Below are positions 55,343-64,000 of a DNA stretch of 64,000 nt, in pieces. Under the pieces are notes generated by a model. It saw nothing but the letters and a program-made list of their open reading frames with translations. It made no database searches and was not told the DNA's origin. A program made the position numbers and the translations under genes. The stretch comes from Theocolax elegans (lineage: Eukaryota > Arthropoda > Insecta > Hymenoptera > Cerocephalidae). The stretch lies in contig CM047427.1 in the NCBI GenBank assembly GCA_026168455.1, positions 14,723,505 through 14,787,504 on the forward strand, written 5' to 3'. Every line of letters starts with the position of its first letter. Positions within the stretch are counted from its first letter, which is position 1.

Positions 55343-58300
55343 TTACGATTGATCGCGATTAACTTCTTTATTAAGTAGTTGCTCGGTGTTTGCATTGTTG
55401 GCAGCTAAAATTTGTTGCTCCTTGAGTCGTTGGCGTTTGTTCTTGTTGCGCTTGTGCATGCAACACAACGCGATGAAAATACAGGCCATGAAAACACCGA
55501 TGCACGAGGCTATCCAAATCCAAGTTGATCGGGCTTTGCGTGCGTCCGCTCGATCGCGAAGATTCGCCACGCACCCGCCGTACAGTGACATCGTGCGATT
55601 TGAAAATGTAACTGGAGTGCAACGCGATGCCATTGATGCTGGGCAGTTCAACGTGTATTTCAGCTGTTGGATTGAACAAACGAATGAACATGGTTAGTAA
55701 CTTTATTCAACAAAATAAAAATATATCTATACGTACACGGAGAGAAAAAAAAATAGCAATGATTACTATACACTACTAGTAAGTCAGAAACGATGCAAAT
55801 TTTTGACTTACTACTTGTAATTCACAGCACTAAATACTAAAATATTAAGTGACGAGTACTCTTTTTCTTTCTTTTTGCATCATGGTTCTTAATTACTTGA
55901 CATGTATATTAATCAGTACGAAGCAGGATAGTAATCATTCATATTTATTTCTCTCCGTGTAGTTTATCTTATAATTATGAAAATGATAAACATTATTTGT
56001 CGAATACGTTGGATCAAAAAATAAGCCTTCTTTAATGAAGCGACGTTTCACTGGAAATAACGAGTCTGCTAGAAGCTTTTATTGAGAAGAAAAATATTTT
56101 TTTACAAATTACAACAAACCTTTTTAACGTTTACAGTTAAGTCCCTTTAAATATCGAGATTCTATGATAAACATTATAAATTTGACAATGTCTTTCAACT
56201 CTCAGTCAGGCGCATTATGATCAGAAACAGAAGTTAACAATTAAATTGTTTAATATCAATGTTAAATGTTGTACTATCAAATTCATCGTAAATGGTAATA
56301 CCATCAATTTCAATACCTCCCGAGATAGTAATAACAAGACGAAAAAAAGTTTTGTCATAATGTATAAAAAAAATATGTTCTTCTCATTAAGAAGTATGTA
56401 TATATAGCCTGAAAAGAATAAAGGTGTCCCGAAATGTCGCTTAATTAAGATAAGCTTAGCTTTTTACATCCGAATCATTTGTCGTCTGAGAAGCACTGAT
56501 TTTACAATAATTAATATTTTATATAAAACTTTAAGAAGGAAAATAACAAAAACAATAAAATACTCTTTGTTCTGGTTATAGATTACAATAGCACAAAGCT
56601 TCAAGGTGATTGGTGCTATAATTAAAAAGATTAATATTTTTAAAAATGTAAACAGCCACACATTGATATCTAAAAATTTATAAAATAATCATAAACTACT
56701 CCACAAAGCACATTGAAAATTAGCAAAATCATAGATTACATCGTAACGAAGAGTAATATTTATCTGGATTTCTTTAAACTGTAACACAAAATATTAATTT
56801 TTGTAAAAATAGAATTTTTCACTCCGTAAATAGCTCGAATTATAATATAACAAATTTGGCATCATCTTAAATACAAGTATGTGGATGAAGAAAAATAATT
56901 ATTAATAAACATAACTTCTTATTATTTAATTTTTTGACTCTTACAAGTGAATGATGAAGTTTTATCCATACTAAGAAAAGTTTTCTAACGCAATGTCGAA
57001 TATATTTGAATAAAAGATTAGTTAATACATTAAACTTCAAGTGAAAGTACAAACACCTTGTTCATTATCATTATAATTATGCATATACTGATTTTAATTT
57101 CAAGAAACACGCACGGATTAAGATAATTATAAATTTAACGTAATAATCTACAATATTTTAATAAAAAAATAATTTTAGACTAACTATTGCACAGGGAAAA
57201 TACAGTACAGGTCAAACTGACGGGTTTTTTCTCTCTTATAGATTTTAATAATCTTATCGGTAGCGTACGGACGGTGTTGCATTTAAAATACAAAAGCTTG
57301 TATAAGTATAAAAATAATAACACTTGACGTATTCTTTTAGCTTACGAGCGTTACCGAGAGGAATAATAATTAAGTGAAATACAACAATTGTATGAATAAA
57401 ATTTAATATTTTAAAAATAGTATTGTTACAATTTTAAGTTTTATTATAAATCACAATTCCATATACATGACAATCGTTATCGGTGTATAGTTATTGCGTT
57501 AAAATACAATTTTTTCCACATGAGGGTTAATCGATCAAATATGATAGATGTAAAAGAAAAGTTTAGTCTATTTAAAAAAATGTCACATTTCTCTTTGAAA
57601 CGAGAGAAAAAGAAAATTTTGATAACTGTACGTATGTACGCGCGTTTATGCAACAAACGTATATTGTATACATCATCCATGTTATTATTTGAATTTTTTA
57701 AAGAACACTACGTGTCTGGATATATTCGTACGTATACATATGTTATCTCTTTTAGAAAAATTATGTAGACGAAAAAATTCAGCTGAATCAAATAAACATT
57801 TTTCATTTGAATGGTCTCTGCAAATATACGTTTATGGCTTGTGTTATGTATTTTAGTGGTATTAAATTTTCTTTTAATTAAAATCCGCGTTTCAATTACA
57901 TTTATAATTTCATTTGGTATTCTTATTGGTCTTGAAACAAAAGTGTATTAGGGAAAATATATACATTAACTAATAACAAATAATTAAATTGTTATAATGT
58001 CAAAGAAAATGATAACGTTTTATAATACTATAAATGTTTTGAAAAAATTGTTAAATTTCAGAAACACGTCTGTTTTCTTGTTTTTTTTTGTTGTAAATAA
58101 TTATCATTGATTGTTCAAAATAAAAACTGATGTGCATATTAAATAAATAAAAAGAAAACTGCATTATGCAACCACATTGCGCAATACGTCACTTAGTTGA
58201 ATTATTTATTACTTTTAATATGCACGTGTACATAAATTATTTTTCTATAGTTAATCCACCGTACGAACAATTAAGGTCGATTTTGTATCGAATTTATATA

Positions 58301-61300
58301 CGAAAATGTTTTAAAAAAATTACGTTTAACGTTCGCTCACAAATATGTATGGATAGAATGCGTCAGTATACGGATGAAACCTTGCGTATATAAAATCTAC
58401 TGTATTTCTCTTTTTTATAAAATCGATAAAAATGGCGAACGATTTTTTTCACTTTGCCGCGCGATTTTGGGTTATGCTTTATTAAGAAGTAAAGATAACT
58501 CGTCGTTTACCTTTTTGTTATAATATTTTTATTATGATATTTAAATATTTAATGCACACAAATTCGTAATTTAATACATCGCAGGCCGTATACGAATTAA
58601 ATTTACGTATGCTATGATAACTTTGCAACGTGCAATTTTTAATAAGGTTTATTTAACAAAGATTTAACAAAGTTACACACGGAAAGCTACAAATGCATTT
58701 TAATAATAATATTTTTCGAGCAGATAATTAATATTTATTTATCTTAATAATCCAGCGTCGTTTCTCATAAATTAAAACATTTTTTCATTTTATCAAAAAC
58801 TGATTTGAAATATTTTTTTGGTTCACATTTCGCAATAATTCTCAGTGTCAATCAAAATTCGTAGTTTATTTAAAACATTTTTTTGTACATTTTAAAAAAA
58901 ATTTTCATTACACAACTATACATATACATATTTTGATTAATCAAAAGTGAAAATTGAATTTTGTTTTCTTTTTCGCTATATATATATAAAAGAAATTAAG
59001 CCTTTTCCAATTCACAGTTAATCCGTTTTGACAAGTATGAAAGATTTAATAATCCATAAATAAAAAAGCGCGTGAATACTAAATCTTTATAGTGATTGAT
59101 TTGTACATGATGCTTGTATATAACTCTATCCCATCGTTCAAAATTAAAATAAAAAAAATCATGTGTATATAAATAATATATACATATACCGCGTTAGCAC
59201 ATTCTTTCGAATCTAAAACAAATACCATTGGTACAAGTGACATACTCTATAAAAAAATAGGTGTACATAAAAAGGGTAATCTGATACACCGGTTTATAAA
59301 CAATTTGAATAATAACATTTGATTACTCGTGTAAGCTTAAAAAAAACAGTTTGTTAGAAATATTATATAATACTACATTTAACCTGTGATAATAATAAAA
59401 GTTAAAAAAGGAAATTGAGGACACTTAAATCTTAATTTTAATATAGTGTGATAAGTATCATGTATATTATTATTACTTTCAACGTGAAGGTATAATGATT
59501 TTATAGTTATGCTTGGTTTCATATAATTTTATAATGATTGTAAAGTTGAAGCTTTAGTAATCGACTTTTTACAACTCTACAATTTTAAGTATTACTTTCA
59601 GACGCAGAGTTAAAAGGGGATACATTCTTTTTTTATTACGATTGTATTACTACACGTTTTTATGGTTAAGAATGCGTTAAACAGTAATAAGAAGATTGGT
59701 GTTAAGAGATATAATATTCATAATTTTTAAAAAATACCTTTTAATGTACTTATTAAAATAATGTATTTACACGTCATAAAGTAAATAATTAATATTTCGC
59801 CGTATTCGAAGAAAATTTTATGTACTCAAACACATCAAAATATATTTTATGTAATCAATGTTTGTACTAAGAAATCCATAAATAAAATCCTTTTATAAAT
59901 TGATATCGTGTTCTATAATTAAACAATTTTATTATTAATGTATGTTATTTATTTTTATCAAATAATTAGTAAATTTAAATGTTACCCTCATTATTTCAAT
60001 TTGTAATAAAACAATTTTATTTTATCAATTTAAAAAAAAAAGAAATTTAATAATAAATTATAAATTCTCAGCTACCAGAAATATGTATAAAACAATTGAT
60101 AAAAGTTCTGGGATTATCAATCTAAATTCAGAAAAATATAGTATTAAAAATTAGTATATTATTTAGTAATAAAGGTAGAGACTGTCAGAATATATACAAA
60201 CAATTAATATAGAGTAAAGTAAAACTGAGCAGTAGTTGTACCAAAGTTATAATACATTTCTATTAAATTTTACTGTGCAGTACATTAATTTTCCAATCTC
60301 AACAGTTTACAAACCTACTACTAAACAAGATAGAATTCACTTTTAATAGAACATTTCACTTAGTGTACATATAATAAAAAAGAAACAAGTCGTCTTCGGA
60401 AAATAGAATCACAGTATACCATGTATAATAATAAATAAATCTATAAAATGATAAAGAAAAAGTATAAAGAAAAGAAAAAGCAATCACCTTGATATTGCGA
60501 AACTTGATCCACTCCCTGAACTCGTAGCATTCGCAGGTACTCTCGTTGAATCTGATCGAGTTGTTGAGAAGATCGAGTATCTGAAGTGAGCAAAGAGGCG
60601 CAATGTCCTCAGTTGAGATGTGGTTGATAGCGTTGTTCGAAACATTGAGAATCGTGACGGTAGCCATGGGACTTAGCTTTGGCAGTTGGGTAAGTTTGTT
60701 GTTTGACACGTGAAGCCACTGGATGGGTGATCGGATTCCTGAGACATTGAACATTGAATCGGTAAGATGATTATCACTCAGGTAAAGATTGCGCAACGAC
60801 GGAAGTTGAAATAGACTTGGTGGCAAGTTGAGTAATCCGTTGGTCGTTAGGTCCAATGCTTCCAAATAATACGTTGGCTCGAACGCATTTTCCGCGATCG
60901 TTTGAACGAAATTCTCACGGAGGTACAAAAATCGTAGGCTCGTGTACCTTGATAAACTGTCGTTGCGAAGCTCGCGGATGCGGTTTTCACGGGCGTCTAG
61001 TACCTGTTAAAAAATACAAAATCATTGCTACAACGTTTTATCATTCATAATTTGGTTAGTTTTTAACTTTAATAGATTTTTAACAGTTTTGGATAAATTT
61101 GTAGAAAATTTTGATCTACTCAAATTATACAAACTCTCTTCGATCTATAAATTTATACTGTAAAGAAAATGCATTTAATTATTACTTTACTCATAAATCT
61201 ATATTGGATAATTAAATTTAAAATTACTAGTAATTTTCAGCAATAAGTTCAGGTGGTTCAAACAATTTAATATAAAAAATTAAAATAATTGATGAAATCA

Positions 61301-63941
61301 GAGAATACAGGCAAGATGATCTACATTTCAATGGTTTCAAGAACAATGTAGAATATAAATGTTGTAGAAGGATAAAGCACTCAATGATGTACTTATATAT
61401 TTGGATTTTTCATAAAATAGTAAATTTCGTTAAATCAATGTAAAAACAAACTGATATTGTTATATTAACAATCAAGTATACCATCCTTTAATTTGTATAA
61501 TTACGCAAATAAAAATTAAAACAATTTTTCTAATACATACATAATTATCACTATAGTATATACATAATCTATCACTCTTCTAAGATTAATTAATTATGTT
61601 CATTAAATCATTAAATTAATTGTATTGAAAATTAGATGGTATTGTTTTATAAATTAAAGTATATTATAAAATAACTACTCTGGTTAACGAATGGTTAATA
61701 ATTAATATATAAACTTGAAAGCGTGGGTTTAAAATCTCTTTAAACATTGGTACATAAAATAAAATCGAGTTACAATTTTTAATCGATTATATTAATATGC
61801 ATTCAAAATGTATAATAAAAATATCATCCAAAAATTATGTATATTTTATTATTTTCTTACCCCAGTAGATTTTAGTCAAATTCCATATACGAAAGTCATG
61901 TATTTCAAGTAGCTAAAAGGCTTACCGGGTGTGAATACATGAATTTGACTTGATTATGTTTGTAATAATATTCTTGAGGTTATATAGATGTATATATAAG
62001 GATTTGCATAATATAACATTCAACTTTTAAAACATCTGCTTTAGAAATATACATTTATTCGGTATAAATAGAACGACTTTTTCGTAACTTTAATAGATCG
62101 ATCTATCGTGTATACTGTATCAAATTGACACATCGTGTCAAATTAAATTTCGATACTACGATAATAAAGAAATGTGTATTGAATAATCTATAGACAGGTG
62201 CCACGTATCAACGTAATGTCTAATTTACATTTAACTAAATTTTATTTATAATCAATTAGAATATTGATTTTAACATTTAAAAAATGAATAACGTAATACT
62301 GTGAATTTCAAATATAGAACTTGATGATGGATGATTTATTAGAAGGGTTCGTTAGTTATTATTTAACTGTATCTAACAGCATCAACGGTCTGCCATATTT
62401 ATATATCATTCATAAATATCAGTTAAAATATAAGTTACGTTATGTCACACTGTACTTTTAATTATAATTCATTTTGATGGATTTCGAATTTTGAAAAATT
62501 AATTTTATACACTGATAAAAATATGGTACGTTAAAAATTTCTATCGTAAAGATAGATATATGTATAGATAGGAGTTACTTTTATTATATTTTACAGTAAA
62601 TTTTAGTACAATTATAAAAAAAATAACGATAATCTAAATGTTCTCATGTTTCTATGAAATAGAGTCATTTTTTTATATATCATTCTTCTCGTGTAATATT
62701 TAGCACGTATATATGGGCTATTTCACGTCAAGTGGTACGATGAAAATTTTAAATCACTCCAAATTTTGTGAACAGACTGGAAATATCTTCCAGAAAATAG
62801 AAAAAAAATTTTAGGTGTTAAAAATAATTTGCTTAAGAGTTATTCCACCATGAAAAATGGAAATTTTTTAATTTTTTAGAAAAATTACTATTTTCAAAGC
62901 CATTTATCTCAAAATCTATTGATTTTTTTGAAAAAATATTAAAAACAACTTTTGTTCAAAATAATCTTTAGAACTTATCTACCTGGGTTACAATTTTTAA
63001 TTTTAAAATCTCGAAGAGATAGAACGCCCAAAAATATTGAATATCAAAAAAAGGCGACCACGCCACAATCGATTTTGATCTAACACCGCTCAAAAGATCA
63101 CATTTTTTGAGAGCTTTCGAATGGCGGTGGTTAGATTATTGGCCAAGACCGCTGGTGTAAGTTATGCCCTAAAATACATGAAAATTAGTGATTTTATGAG
63201 GTTTATGGGGTATAACTTACACCAGCGGTCTTGGCCAATAATCTAACCACCGCCATTCGAAAGCTCTCAAAAAATGTGATCTTTTGAGCGGTGTTAGATC
63301 AAAATCAATTGTGGCGTGGTCGCCTTTTTTTGATATTCAATATTTTTGGGCGTTCTATCTCTTCGAGATTTTAAAATTAAGAATTGCAACCCAGGTAGAT
63401 AAGTTCTAAAGATTATTTTGAACAAAAGTTGTTTATAATGTTTTTTCAAAAAAATCAATAGATTTTGAGATAAATGACTTTGAAAATAGTAATTTTTCTA
63501 AAAAATTGAAAAATTTCCATTTTTCATGGTGGAATAACTCTCAGGCACATTATTTTTAACACCTAAAATTTTTTTTCTATTTTCTGGAAGGTATTTCCAG
63601 TCTGTTCACAAAATTTGGAGTGATTTAAAATTTTCATCGTTCCACTTGACGTGAAATAGCCCATATACATGAAACTTTGATATTTACTCTGTAAAGTACT
63701 TATAAATACTTAAATATAAATTAAAAAAAATGCGTACCTCAATACTAGACTGCAAGTTATTCGGTATAGTGGTGAGTTTGAGATCGTTACATTTAGCCTG
63801 GAAGAGATCATGAGACCTCATATAACGACATTTTTTAAGCGGTACTTCTGGATCCATCAATATCATTGAGCCAGCTCCAACACTTGCCACATTCCCGCCC
63901 ACCAAAAGTAACAGGAACGCGTTCAACGCGATCAGATTCAT
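55343..63941 (-). CDS. Small leucine-rich repeat type I membrane protein (Lapsyn-like?)
   Basis: Three phase-0 coding exons: 63941-63738, 61003-60488, 55663-55343 (TAA), giving 346 residues. The ATG at 63941 lies two bases after an acceptor (TTTGTTTACAG), so a 5' UTR intron exists upstream. Residues 1-25 form a signal peptide (MNLIALNAFLLLLVGG). A Cys-containing cap follows, then about seven LRRs (such as LEALDLTTNGLLNLP, LRNLYLSDNHL, LQILDLLNNSIRF), an LRRCT-type cap with CEC at the end of exon 2 and NCP in exon 3, an N-glycosylation motif NRT near 262, a transmembrane helix at about 287-309 and a basic, Gln/Asn-rich cytoplasmic tail of about 37 residues. Size and layout recall Drosophila Lapsyn, a synaptic LRR protein, but orthology is not shown. 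The exons are GC-richer than their introns of 2.7 and 4.8 kb. Confidence 0.88.
55735..55960. mobile_element. 226 bp TIR MITE with ACACGGAGAGAAA ends, intronic
   Basis: The left end ACACGGAGAGAAAAAAAAAT is mirrored by the right end ATTTCTCTCCGTGT at 55960. Inside the ends, AGCAATGATTACTAT faces ATAGTAATCATTCAT. It lies 72 bases beyond the acceptor of the last LRR-gene exon, in the intron. The ends resemble the TACACTGAGAAAAA family at 1.7-6 kb. Confidence 0.8.
55961..60487. other. Intron 2 of the LRR gene, no other feature recognised
   Basis: AT-rich sequence without protein-like frames. No additional exon is needed, because exons 2 and 3 join in phase and complete the LRRCT cap. Confidence 0.6.
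61004..62709. other. Intron 1 of the LRR gene, proximal part
   Basis: AT-rich, no exon recognised. A lone TACACTGATAAAAAT near 62508 resembles the TIR family but has no partner. Confidence 0.5.
62710..63667. mobile_element. ~960 bp near-perfect palindrome (fold-back element) in LRR intron 1
   Basis: The left arm 62710-63170 is the reverse complement of the right arm 63207-63667 at about 95% identity by eye, with a 36 bp centre. The termini read TATATGGGCTATTTCACGTC and its inverse. No transposase frame exists, so it is probably a fold-back, non-autonomous DNA transposon. It lies 71 bases beyond the donor of coding exon 1 of the LRR gene, within the intron. Transcribed, it would give a long double-stranded hairpin. 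Confidence 0.85.
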
Positions 63942-64000
63942 GCCTGTAAACAAACAAAACCACATCGATATCAGACGATTTCTCGGTTTATACCTGACGG

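Noticed and set aside
55371..55697. Long alternative frames on both strands over the last LRR-gene exon
   Set aside because: Shadows of the real frame. Only the frame starting LKYTLNCPAS joins exon 2 in phase and completes the LRRCT cysteines and membrane helix.

Overview
The window is an AT-rich animal genomic segment with intron-split genes, GT-AG splice sites, many microsatellites and many short inverted-repeat transposons. The gene content (insect-type RCBTB, Cdt2/l(2)dtl and a small LRR transmembrane protein) and the base composition point to an insect, probably a hymenopteran such as an ant. The order is inferred, not proven.

Left part (1-24.3 kb): no conserved coding exon was found. 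It holds a nested transposon cluster (1.7-6.1 kb), two separate local duplications (6.8-10.1 kb; 14.6-17.6 kb), several TTAA-flanked miniature elements and a decayed retrotransposon trace near 19.9 kb. A GC-rich terminal exon at 24329-24486 (+) ends a protein with a hydrophobic C-terminus. The upstream 24 kb is probably its intron.

Middle part (24.5-43.2 kb): the 3' UTR of that gene, then a long A-rich, T-poor stretch and non-coding DNA with one more TTAA element (36477-36856). No gene is supported here.

Right part: three complete genes. RCBTB-type RCC1/BTB protein, minus strand, 10 coding exons (43201-46322). dtl/Cdt2, plus strand, 8 coding exons (48347-51058), head-to-head with RCBTB and with an E2F-type site just upstream. 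A 346-residue LRR type I membrane protein, minus strand, 3 coding exons (55343-63941), whose introns carry a 226 bp TIR element and a ~960 bp near-perfect palindrome.

The genes have separate jobs. Cdt2 is the substrate receptor of the CRL4 ubiquitin ligase in S phase. RCBTB proteins are RCC1/BTB adaptors. The LRR protein is probably a cell-surface adhesion or synaptic protein. The most interesting signals are an apparent 1-base frame break in RCBTB exon 1, two stop-free introns of length 3n, the E2F site and C-terminal PIP-like box of dtl, the large intronic palindrome and the nested or duplicated repeat structures. No new multi-gene system was recognised.
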